Source: a bacterium (GTDB lineage Bacteria; Bacteroidota; Bacteroidia; Chitinophagales; Saprospiraceae). From it: DNA of 64,000 bases. The notes under the pieces are model-generated. The model ran no database searches and had not been told where the DNA came from. It was given only the letters and a program-made list of their open reading frames with translations. Positions 17,071 through 24,751 of this stretch are shown here, in pieces (the stretch's first letter is position 1; each line of letters opens with the position of its first letter). The DNA lies in contig JANSXW010000016.1 in NCBI GenBank assembly GCA_024742755.1, forward strand, positions 1-64,000. Direction: 5' to 3'. The position numbers and the translations under genes are program-made.

Positions 17071-17598
17071 GTGGAAATAGCACAAATCAATGTTTTTAAT
17101 TTAAATGAAGCCAGTCAATTATCAGCGATAAGATGCGCAGATCTTTCTGAAGCAGCTTCCGTTTGTTTGGATAATCAAGGGCATGTAAGTGGAAAGGAAA
17201 TTAAGATAGAGGGAGATTTAGAAGGTCAGTTTAAATTGGTTTGGAAAGAGGTAACAGATCAAATGCGAAGGTCGCGGAATGATTTAGAGGATGCTGTTGA
17301 AGGAGGGGCATATTGTTTAGCGATGTTGGTAATTGAAAAGCTAACTAGCCTTAAAGTGACCAAACAATCCAAAAAAAGAACAGGTTTTGATTATTGGTTA
17401 GGAGAAGGAAATGAGAATGGCGTACAAGGATTGGCCAGGTTAGAAGTCTCTGGAATTTTAAGAGGAACTAGAGGGCAAATCAACCAACGGATAAAAGAAA
17501 AAATGCGACAAACGCAAAAAAGTGATAACTTAAAGATTCCAGCGTATATTGTAATCGTTGAGTTTAGTCAACCAATTATTAAAATCAAAAAAAGATAA
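17071..17598 (+). CDS. Unknown protein, first gene of a conserved-looking two-gene cassette; possible nuclease-like fold
   Basis: A 175-residue protein starting at GTG 17071; I do not recognise a named family. The N-terminal half is acidic and helical. The middle reads KKRTGFDYWLGE and then LARLEVSGI, a spacing of an Asp and a Glu within strands that recalls PD-(D/E)XK or restriction-type folds, though no clear lysine completes the motif. The C-terminus is basic and ends in a beta strand, PAYIVIVEFS. Codons are visibly AT-rich against the ileS and S9 genes on either side, pointing to recent acquisition. The second gene follows after 4 nt, so the two are almost certainly co-expressed. Confidence 0.6.
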   Translation: MEIAQINVFNLNEASQLSAIRCADLSEAASVCLDNQGHVSGKEIKIEGDLEGQFKLVWKEVTDQMRRSRNDLEDAVEGGAYCLAMLVIEKLTSLKVTKQSKKRTGFDYWLGEGNENGVQGLARLEVSGILRGTRGQINQRIKEKMRQTQKSDNLKIPAYIVIVEFSQPIIKIKKR

Positions 17599-17602
17599 TG
17601 TG

Positions 17603-17965
17603 ATGAAATCAGCAATAGATGAACTACATGATAAAGCGATGGAATTGGCTGATGAAGCGCATTATGCCAGGAAAAAAGACCAATTAGAAGAAGCTCAGAC
17701 CAAATACCTTTCTGCTTTTGAGTATGAAAAATCAGCAGCTATGTTATTGGTAAATGATTATGCTCAAGAACCTACCCGATCCGTACTTTTCCGTAGTGCA
17801 GCTTGCCTTTTATTAAATTTGCCCTTTCCTTCAGAAGAAGATTTTCGCAAAGCTGAAAGAATGGTTGCTTACGGTCTAAGTGGGAACCCGCCTGAGGAAA
17901 TTGCTGAAGAATTACGTGAAGCTTGGCGTGAATTATTGACCTCTTTTATTCAAAAAGTAGCTTAA
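17603..17965 (+). CDS. Small helical (TPR-like) protein, second gene of the cassette
   Basis: A 120-residue, entirely helical protein read from the ATG at 17603. The layout is an N-terminal helical hairpin (ELHDKAMELADEAHYARKK), then EPTRSVLFRSAACLLL, then AERMVAYGLSGNPPEEIAEEL. I recall the EPTRSVL...SAA...GLSGNPP signature from small proteins of unknown role in cyanobacteria and other phyla, often encoded beside a partner like the preceding gene. It resembles two TPR-like hairpins, so a binding role is likely. AT-rich like its neighbour. A cytoplasmic two-component module (toxin-antitoxin, defence or modification) is a guess. Confidence 0.65.
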   Translation: MKSAIDELHDKAMELADEAHYARKKDQLEEAQTKYLSAFEYEKSAAMLLVNDYAQEPTRSVLFRSAACLLLNLPFPSEEDFRKAERMVAYGLSGNPPEEIAEELREAWRELLTSFIQKVA

Positions 17966-18204
17966 TAAAAAGGATCATCAACAAAATGCACACCGGTTAT
18001 GTCTGTCTCCTTGGTCGCCAGCCACAGCGGGTGTACAGACGTTTGAACTAAATTATTTCCCTTAATCATGTGAATAATTTCGATAAGAGAAAACCCATTA
18101 AGCATGGCGAAGAGCCCGCTTTTCTTAAATCCCAATCCCACTTTATTGTATATGTAACAGCCCTTTAATTGCTCAGACCACCAGACAATTACTAAAGCAA
18201 ACAC

Positions 18205-20364
18205 ATGCAACAGATCTCTTTTTGGCAAACATGGGTAGTGGCAGGCTTACTGATGGCGATGCCCGCAACAGGCAACGCACAGGACGGTGAGCTCACGCTT
18301 GACGACCTGTTCGCCACGCCAAAACTGACAGGAACAACCCCGTCCCGGCCGGCGTGGGCACCGGACAGCGAGCACTTCGCCTTTTCCTGGAGCGAACCAG
18401 GAAATCCCGGGCGTGGCCTCTGGGTTTCCACAAGCGATGGGAAGGACGTGCGCCTCTGTTCCGATACCGCATCCGCGTCCGTGCGCGATATGGCCTGGAC
18501 CAGCGCGAACACCATCGTCAGCCTGCGAGGCAACCACCTATGGCAGACATCGCTGATCCAGGGTGAGGATATCCAGTTAATGCCGGTTGAGGCAGGTGCC
18601 CATAACCTGTCGGTATCGCCAGGCGGCAACCAGGCAGCGTACATAAAGGACGGTGACCTGTGGCTTGCGGACTTCCCTTCCAAACAGAATCGACAGCTCA
18701 CTGAAATTGGCATTGCCAGTCTCTCTAGCTTGCCGCAGGGGCGCTACAGCCGGCCGGAACGGGAAATTGGTCCCGGCATCTGGAGTGGGCCCACCTACAA
18801 GTGGTCCCCGGATGGCAAGACCATCGCGTTTCACGTCGTTGACCGACGCGAGATGCGAAAGGTGCCGTTCCCGGATTACCTCGCCGCCAAGACCAATCCC
18901 AATGAGGTACGCCGGGGTTACCCGGGCGACCCCAACGAGATTCGCAGGGTGGGCCTGCTCCATGTAGAAAGCGGCAATATTACGTACCTCGATTTGCCAG
19001 ACCCGCAGGCTAATCAAGTCATCGACTTCAACTGGTCACCGGAGGGTACCCTGCTCGTTGATATCGCATCTGATGATGCGGTTGAACGTAAGTTGTTTGT
19101 CGTTGCACCCGGAGAAAGCCAAGTGCGCGAGATTTGGCGGGGTGTTCGGGAGAGCCGCATGTACACCTCGTTTGAATCTGCCTGGCATCCGGATGGAAAG
19201 CAGGTCGTTTTCTTAAGCGATATGGGTGATCGCTACGGCTTGTATACGATCGATGCCTCACCATCCAGAGATCGTCCACAGCTCCTTACAGATCCGTCCT
19301 ACGATGTGCTGTCCGCTCCGAGTATTGCTGGTGGCGCCCTGTTTTATGCAGGCAACGGCGTTAATCCGTACGAACAACACGTGTATCGCCTTGATCTGTC
19401 CGGTGGCGACCCCAAGCAGGTGACGCGCCTTGCGGGCCGGAACGATGGCTACCCCTCACCGGATGGCCGGCAACTGGTGTTCATGCACAGCAACGACACT
19501 TCACCGCCCGAGCTTTACGTGGTAAGCAGCGAGGGGGGGGACGCTACGCGGGTAACCCACTCGCCCTTGCCCGCCTTCACGGAGCGGACCTGGGCGGCTG
19601 CGGAATACGTTAGCTTCCCCAGTCTGGTAGATGACTACACGCTGCATGCCCGGATTCTGAAACCTGCCAACATGCAGCCCGGCACGAAGTATCCAGTGCT
19701 GTTTGGGCCCGTGTATTCGAATACAGCGAGAAATCGCTGGGCTGGGAACTACAGCCTCGTACAGCAGTTGCTGGTCAGGAAGGGGTATATTATCGTGCAG
19801 GTGGACTCACGAGGCAGCAACGGTTATGGCCGGGCATTCCGTGAAGAATTTCTGCTGGGCTTTGCCGGCCAGGACATTGAGGATTATGCGAGTGCCGTTG
19901 CCTACATGGAGTCACTGGATTATGTCGATCCCGACCGCATCGGCATCTGGGGCAGCAGTTACGGGGGCACCCTCTCCGTTTATTCACTGTTGATGAAGCC
20001 GGGCTTATTCCAGGTAGGTGTTGCGGCCGCAGCGGCTGTTGACCCGGCTTTCTTTGGCACAGACGATGTCGCGATTGTTCGCCGCCCACAGACCCACCCG
20101 GAGATATTTGAAAGGAAAGCGCTCCACTATGCAGCGAATCTGGAGGATAAACTCCTGTTCATCCACGGCATGCAGGACCAGGTGGTCCCATTCAAGACGA
20201 CGGCTGTGTTAGCGGAGGAACTGATCAAACAGGGCAAAGACTTCGACTTTGCGTTTGCACCGGGTGCGACGCATGCATGGAGCCGTGAGCAGCATTACAA
20301 TCGCTACCTGTTCGGCAAGGTCATCGAATACTTTGACCGGCACTTGGGGGTGCGGTCTGAGTAG
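18205..20364 (+). CDS. S9 family peptidase (dipeptidyl-peptidase IV-like), secreted
   Basis: A 719-residue prolyl-oligopeptidase-family enzyme with a signal peptide cleaved near GNAQ (residue 26). Residues about 30-460 form the beta-propeller that filters substrates, with repeated SPDG-type blades. The C-terminal alpha/beta-hydrolase carries GSSYGG with Ser585, Asp658 in HGMQDQ and His690 in GATHAW, a complete triad. It would trim dipeptides or short oligopeptides in the periplasm. The Ser in place of Trp in the usual GWSYGG elbow is a mild variant. The gene stands alone between AT-rich genes and a gene remnant, so it may be part of an acquired block. Confidence 0.92.
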   Translation: MQQISFWQTWVVAGLLMAMPATGNAQDGELTLDDLFATPKLTGTTPSRPAWAPDSEHFAFSWSEPGNPGRGLWVSTSDGKDVRLCSDTASASVRDMAWTSANTIVSLRGNHLWQTSLIQGEDIQLMPVEAGAHNLSVSPGGNQAAYIKDGDLWLADFPSKQNRQLTEIGIASLSSLPQGRYSRPEREIGPGIWSGPTYKWSPDGKTIAFHVVDRREMRKVPFPDYLAAKTNPNEVRRGYPGDPNEIRRVGLLHVESGNITYLDLPDPQANQVIDFNWSPEGTLLVDIASDDAVERKLFVVAPGESQVREIWRGVRESRMYTSFESAWHPDGKQVVFLSDMGDRYGLYTIDASPSRDRPQLLTDPSYDVLSAPSIAGGALFYAGNGVNPYEQHVYRLDLSGGDPKQVTRLAGRNDGYPSPDGRQLVFMHSNDTSPPELYVVSSEGGDATRVTHSPLPAFTERTWAAAEYVSFPSLVDDYTLHARILKPANMQPGTKYPVLFGPVYSNTARNRWAGNYSLVQQLLVRKGYIIVQVDSRGSNGYGRAFREEFLLGFAGQDIEDYASAVAYMESLDYVDPDRIGIWGSSYGGTLSVYSLLMKPGLFQVGVAAAAAVDPAFFGTDDVAIVRRPQTHPEIFERKALHYAANLEDKLLFIHGMQDQVVPFKTTAVLAEELIKQGKDFDFAFAPGATHAWSREQHYNRYLFGKVIEYFDRHLGVRSE

Positions 20365-20701
20365 AGGATTGCAAGTGTCTTCTGAGGAACGCAAGACAAA
20401 TCTTTGGAACGAACGCCGCATCACAAAGTCGTTAATAGTCGACCGGATACGTGTGAGTGCCGGCCTTGCGCAGGCAGCAAAAGCCAGTCCGCGTCTCTCA
20501 TTCCCAATCCTCCTCTTCCAGTTCGAAAAGAGCATTGACAGGCAGTTCGAAAATTGCAGATAAGGGCAGCGCCAATATTTCAGCCTCCTATTTGCTCTGA
20601 CAAAAAGTACACTTTTCTTTACCAACCAGGTGTTTTTGGGGATTAGTGTTTCCTTTACACGAAGCTTGCCATACTGCCAGCGGTTTGTTACATTTGTTGG
20701 T
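20365..20701. other. Gap between the S9 peptidase gene and gpmI
   Basis: Holds only the short HTH-gene remnant at 20498-20587. No RNA gene or clear terminator is seen after the S9 gene, and no TAnnTTTG promoter element was found ahead of gpmI. Confidence 0.5.
20498..20587 (-). pseudogene. Possible remnant: C-terminal end of an XRE-type HTH regulator
   Basis: Read on the minus strand, 29 codons spell EAEILALPLSAIFELPVNAL followed by FELEEEDWE and a stop. This looks like the last helix and acidic tail of small XRE-family repressors (IAxxLxxPVEALFELEEEDW type). A TAG codon sits directly ahead of the first codon and no start or DNA-binding helices remain, so most of the gene is gone. The match is from memory of the family's tail and is short. 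Confidence 0.35.
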
Positions 20702-22231
20702 ATGAAGAAAACACGTGCATTACTCGTCATTCTCGACGGTTGGGGCCACGGCCCGGACCCGAAAGTCAGCGCGATTGCCCAGGGCAATACGCCATTCGTA
20801 GACAGCCTCTATGATCAATATCCTAATGCGGAACTGACCACCTTCGGTGAGCAGGTCGGCCTGCCGGAGGGGCAGATGGGCAATTCTGAAGTCGGGCACC
20901 TCAACATAGGCGCCGGGCGGATTGTCTATCAGGAGCTCGCGCGTATCAATAAAGCCATTCGCGACGGAGTCCTTCAAAAAAATGAGACGTTGGTGGAGGC
21001 TATGCAGTATGCCAAAGATAAGGGCAAGGCGCTGCATTTCATGGGCCTCGTTTCCGACGGTGGCGTACATTCGCACCACCGCCACCTGATGGCCCTCTGT
21101 GATGCTGCTGCTGACTTTGGATTGGAAAAAATCTACATCCACGCCTTCACCGATGGGCGGGATACAGACCCCAAGAGTGGGAAAGGCTTCCTAAAGGAGG
21201 TCCTGGAACACGTAAAGGGCAAGCCGGTACAGCTCGCTTCCGTTGTGGGCCGGTATTACGCTATGGACCGCGACAAACGCTGGGAGCGTACCCGTATCGC
21301 TTACGATGCGCTTGTCAACGCAGAGGGGGAAGCTACGCAGGATGCCCTGGCGACCATCCAAAACCGTTATGAGTCCGGAGAGACGGATGAGTTCCTGAAG
21401 CCAATCATCTGTACAGGTCAGGATGGCGACCCGGTAGCCACGATTCAGGAAGATGACGCTGTGGTGTTCTTCAACTTCCGTACCGACCGCCCCCGTCAGC
21501 TGACGATTGCGCTTACACAGGAAGATTTGTCTGATCACGGCATGCATACGCTGCCCCTGCACTACGTCACGATGACCCGCTACGATGAGACCTACAAGGG
21601 CGTCAATGTGATGCTGCACAAAAAAGACATCGAAAACACCCTGGGGGAAGTCATTTCCAAAGCCGGGCTTACGCAAACCCGCATTGCTGAAACGGAAAAA
21701 TACCCCCATGTTACTTTCTTCTTCAATGGTGGCCGGGAGCAGGAGTTCGAAGGGGAACACCGTATCCTTATCCCATCCCCGAAAGTAGCCACCTACGACC
21801 TGAAGCCGGAAATGAGCGCAGTGGAAGTCACTGATGCCATTATCGCGGATATTGATGACAACCAACCGGACTTCATCTGCCTGAACTATGCGAATGCCGA
21901 TATGGTAGGCCACACCGGTGACTTTGAAGCCGCAAAAATTGCTGCTGAAACCGTAGACAAGAGCCTGAAGCGCCTCATTGAGAAGGCACAGGAGTACAAT
22001 TACGAAGCCATAGTGATTGCAGACCACGGCAATTCCGATTTCATGGTCAACGCTGATGGCTCGCCCCACACCGCGCATACCACCAACCCGGTCCCGGTTT
22101 TCTACATTGCCGCTGATACACACGGCCGCAAGGTCAGAGATGGGAAGTTAGGCGATATTGCGCCTACCATATTGGACATTCTGGGCATGGAAGCCCCGGA
22201 GGATATGGACGGAGAGAGTCTGTTTGGGTAA
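20702..22231 (+). CDS. gpmI: 2,3-bisphosphoglycerate-independent phosphoglycerate mutase
   Basis: A 509-residue glycolytic enzyme interconverting 3- and 2-phosphoglycerate with two Mn2+ ions. The start at 20702 gives LLVILDGWG with metal ligand Asp12. MGNSEVGH holds the phosphorylated Ser62, the canonical position. The DGRDTDP segment and the C-terminal ADHGNSD and HTTNPVP supply the remaining metal and substrate ligands. The frame is open back to 20630, but the conserved N-terminus begins at 20702. It is cytoplasmic. It shares a bidirectional terminator with the convergent sigma factor gene. Confidence 0.97.
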   Translation: MKKTRALLVILDGWGHGPDPKVSAIAQGNTPFVDSLYDQYPNAELTTFGEQVGLPEGQMGNSEVGHLNIGAGRIVYQELARINKAIRDGVLQKNETLVEAMQYAKDKGKALHFMGLVSDGGVHSHHRHLMALCDAAADFGLEKIYIHAFTDGRDTDPKSGKGFLKEVLEHVKGKPVQLASVVGRYYAMDRDKRWERTRIAYDALVNAEGEATQDALATIQNRYESGETDEFLKPIICTGQDGDPVATIQEDDAVVFFNFRTDRPRQLTIALTQEDLSDHGMHTLPLHYVTMTRYDETYKGVNVMLHKKDIENTLGEVISKAGLTQTRIAETEKYPHVTFFFNGGREQEFEGEHRILIPSPKVATYDLKPEMSAVEVTDAIIADIDDNQPDFICLNYANADMVGHTGDFEAAKIAAETVDKSLKRLIEKAQEYNYEAIVIADHGNSDFMVNADGSPHTAHTTNPVPVFYIAADTHGRKVRDGKLGDIAPTILDILGMEAPEDMDGESLFG

Positions 22232-22256
22232 AAAACGGCCTGAACGGGCAAAAAAG

Positions 22257-22290
22257 AACGGGGCAGCGGATATCCGCTGCCCCGTTTTAT
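22257..22290. terminator. Bidirectional terminator between gpmI and the sigma factor gene
   Basis: A perfect palindrome (22257-22271 with 22272-22286) with GGGGCAGCGGAT arms, flanked by A-rich sequence on the left and TTTTATTAT on the right. It serves both convergent genes. Confidence 0.9.
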
Positions 22291-22315
22291 TATGTCGTAC
22301 TAAGTCTGTTACAAA

Positions 22316-23185
22316 TTAAGCGCCAAGGTAAGACTTCAGCAGCTTGCTCCGGTTAGCGGAACGCAGCTTGTTGATGGCTTTGTCCTTGATTTGGCGGACA
22401 CGCTCCCGCGTGAGGCCAAACTTTTCGCCTATATCCTCCAGTGACATAGGGTGCTCCACACCAATACCGAAGTAAAGCTTGATCACATCGCACTGACGCT
22501 CCGTTAGCGTACTCAGGGAGCGCTCGATCTCGCGGCGCAGTGATTCTTTGTAATCCAGCTTGGAGTCCGTATTCGGGGTGCTGCTGTTCTCAAGCACATC
22601 GAGCAGGGAGTTGTCTTCCCCTTCCACGAAAGGCGCATCCATGGAAACATGGCGGGCGGCTACACCAAGCGTTGTTTCAACCTCTTCGGTAGCGATTTCC
22701 AGGGTTTCTGCCAGTTCGTCAGCAGATGGCTCCCGCTCGTACTCCTGCTCCAGCTCGGAGAAAGCTTTGTTGATCTTATTCAGCGAGCCCACTTTGTTCA
22801 GGGGCAGGCGGACAATCCGGGACTGCTCTGCCAGCGCCTGCAGGATGGACTGTCGAATCCACCAAACGGCGTAGGAAATAAATTTGAAGCCACGGGTCTC
22901 ATCAAAACGCTGAGCGGCTTTGATCAGCCCCAGGTTGCCTTCATTAATAAGGTCACTCAGGGAGAGACCTTGATTCTGATATTGCTTGGCTACGGATACG
23001 ACGAAGCGCAAGTTGGCTTTGGTCAGCTTCTCCAGCGCTGCCTGATCCCCCTGCTTGATACGCTTGGCGAGATCCACTTCCTCCTCTGGAGTCAACAAGT
23101 CTACTTTGCCGATCTCCTGAAGGTATTTTTCCAGGGATTGGCTCTCACGATTAGTAATAGACTTAGTAATCTTAAGCTGTCTCAT
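22316..23185 (-). CDS. rpoD: Primary RNA polymerase sigma factor (RpoD/SigA)
   Basis: A 289-residue group-1 sigma factor. It lacks region 1.1 and the long non-conserved insert of E. coli sigma70, as is usual in Bacteroidota, and so begins directly at region 1.2 ([19 protein letters not shown]). Region 2 shows [22 protein letters not shown] and [19 protein letters not shown], the melting and -10-recognition helices. Region 3 and then region 4 ([20 protein letters not shown]) close the protein. It directs recognition of TTTG/TAnnTTTG promoters. A good -7 element is found at 23211-23218, 26 nt ahead of its ATG. Confidence 0.96.
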   Translation of the reverse strand: MRQLKITKSITNRESQSLEKYLQEIGKVDLLTPEEEVDLAKRIKQGDQAALEKLTKANLRFVVSVAKQYQNQGLSLSDLINEGNLGLIKAAQRFDETRGFKFISYAVWWIRQSILQALAEQSRIVRLPLNKVGSLNKINKAFSELEQEYEREPSADELAETLEIATEEVETTLGVAARHVSMDAPFVEGEDNSLLDVLENSSTPNTDSKLDYKESLRREIERSLSTLTERQCDVIKLYFGIGVEHPMSLEDIGEKFGLTRERVRQIKDKAINKLRSANRSKLLKSYLGA

Positions 23186-23752
23186 GTACGCTAAATTTAA
23201 TTAATGTTTACAAAGGTAGTGTTCAGTACTATGCAAGCCGGAGTAGATATGGTGGGATTTAATCACGTAAGCCAGGCACATGCTGTGGTCGGGAAAAAGT
23301 GTTGTTTGAATTACCTGCATAGTTGTTATGCCCTGCTTTACGAATGCCTTGGTTATTAAACGGCTTACAGCCCACAAAAATACGGCTTTTTTGCCTTCAA
23401 GTCAATAGCCTCTTAATATAGGCTTAACTTACATACAAGCAACGCCCCGACGGCTAAGATAGTTTCCTGCAACTCAAAAACCTGAAAACAGGATGAAAAA
23501 TTTTGTGGAAGAGAGCTTCGTGCGCATGGTGTTTGGTTTTGGATTGCAGTGCCCTTATTTGTGATGGGGCACGCAGAGGAGGGGAGGCGCCTTTATTTTT
23601 GGAAAAATCATTTTTTTATTCTTTATTGTGGGGCAGCATAGGATGCGTAGCGGTGTTTGAAGCAAAGCCTGTTGGCACAATCGGATTTTCAACAGGCTTT
23701 CCCCCCTTCTCCGTTATTCTCCCTGCCTGATTTTCCAATAACCCTACTGCAC
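23186..23752. other. 567-nt non-coding region upstream of the sigma factor gene
   Basis: Apart from the -7 element at 23211-23218, the only structure I see is an 11-bp perfect stem (23664-23674 with 23690-23700) around a 15-nt loop. It is followed by a C-rich, not T-rich, stretch, so it does not look like a normal terminator. It lies in what would be the leader of the START-like gene at 23753. No ORF is convincing. Confidence 0.45.
23211..23218 (-). promoter_or_regulatory. Bacteroidota -7 promoter element of the sigma factor gene
   Basis: On the minus strand the sequence TACCTTTG matches TAnnTTTG exactly and ends 26 nt before the ATG at 23185. No clear TTTG lies 19-21 nt further upstream, so the -33 box is weak. 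Confidence 0.5.
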
Positions 23753-24130
23753 ATGGAAAGAGTTAAATTTACCTTAGAATTCATCTTCAAAGCTTCTCCG
23801 GCCATCGTCTATAAATTCTTTACGACGCCTTCCTGCCTGGTCCGGTGGTTTTGCGATGAAGTGGACATTCAGGGAGAGACCTACACCTTCTCGTGGAGCG
23901 GATCCGAAGAAGAAGCCGAACTGATCGAAGACATCGAAAACGAAAAGCTCCGCTTTCGGTGGGAGGAGGCAGAGGACGAAGAATACCTCGAGTTCGATAT
24001 CTCAAAGTCTCCGGTTACCGGCGAAACCATTTTGGTCATCACCGACTTCTGCGATGACGATGAAGTGGACGACCAAAAGCAGCTTTGGCACAGCCAAATG
24101 GAAGACCTGAGAAAGGAAATGGGGGGCTAA
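23753..24130 (+). CDS. START-like domain protein (SRPBCC fold)
   Basis: A 125-residue acidic protein from the ATG at 23753. The opening KFTLEFIFKASPAIVYKFFT and then CLVRWFCDEVDI fit the helix-grip (SRPBCC/START-like) fold of a small Bacteroidota family related to AHSA1. The fold binds a hydrophobic ligand or an Hsp90-type partner, but the role of this branch is unknown. No signal peptide is present, so it is cytoplasmic. Upstream in-frame codons run through a hairpin and are not counted. Convergent with the next gene, 8 nt away. Confidence 0.75.
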   Translation: MERVKFTLEFIFKASPAIVYKFFTTPSCLVRWFCDEVDIQGETYTFSWSGSEEEAELIEDIENEKLRFRWEEAEDEEYLEFDISKSPVTGETILVITDFCDDDEVDDQKQLWHSQMEDLRKEMGG

Positions 24131-24138
24131 CCCCAATT

Positions 24139-24540
24139 TTAGCCTTCTGTTGTTTGCTTATCTTTTTTCAGAAGCGCGAAAAGCAGCAGGATCACTGCGC
24201 CAACAAGCAGCAGCCCGGAAAGGAAAAAGAAGAAGCCGCCTACCGAACCTCCAAATGCAATAACACCCAACACAATACCGCCCACAAGCATGGCACTCCC
24301 TAATATAAGGCTTAGGGTGCGCTTGCCGGTGTTGTCTCCGGACGCTACCTTTTTTTGTGCCCGTTCCTTCCAGCGCTCCACGCGCTTTTCCAATCGCTTT
24401 TGTTTGCGCTCAAACTGTTGAAGGGCGCGCTGTTCTTTTTGGGACAAGGCGGCTTCCGGCACGGCTACCGCTGCCTGGGCCGGCGCGGAGGCGGTAAGGA
24501 ATATCAGGCTGATCAGCATAGCTAGCAATGAAGTCTTCAT
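24139..24540 (-). CDS. Small membrane protein with signal peptide and coiled coil
   Basis: A 133-residue protein of unknown family. A signal peptide ends near AQAA (residue 24). A charged helix rich in Lys, Arg and Glu (residues 33-68, likely coiled coil) follows, then two closely spaced hydrophobic helices (about 75-97 and 102-124) and a short basic tail. Similar small proteins of Bacteroidota carry a coiled coil before two membrane passes. Probably inner membrane, with the coiled coil in the periplasm if the signal is cleaved. Convergent with the START-like gene; divergent from the nuclease gene at 24752. Confidence 0.6.
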   Translation of the reverse strand: MKTSLLAMLISLIFLTASAPAQAAVAVPEAALSQKEQRALQQFERKQKRLEKRVERWKERAQKKVASGDNTGKRTLSLILGSAMLVGGIVLGVIAFGGSVGGFFFFLSGLLLVGAVILLLFALLKKDKQTTEG

Positions 24541-24751
24541 GGTCTTTGTGTTATCTTTTTCAAATAAAGTGGAGGGTATGGACGCTGGAGGGGAATCAGG
24601 TCCAAAATAAGAAAAAATACACAGATCAGTAGCGCTTTCTTCTGCGGAGAATACGTATATTTAGTTTTAGCAGCTCTGTGGTGGCCCTGCCCCATGGCCC
24701 GGTACACGCTTGTTCGTAAACCTGATTTTACCATTTTAAGCCTTCAAAAAC

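Noticed and set aside
17962-18228. Possible 88-residue minus-strand protein before the S9 gene
   Set aside because: Overlaps the end of the second cassette gene and the start of the S9 gene; no recognisable features.
21191-22123. A 310-codon open frame antisense to gpmI
   Set aside because: Same reason: gpmI is unambiguous and the antisense product resembles nothing.
23664-23700. 11-bp perfect stem considered as a terminator
   Set aside because: Followed by C-rich sequence, loop is 15 nt, and no gene ends nearby; left as unexplained leader structure.
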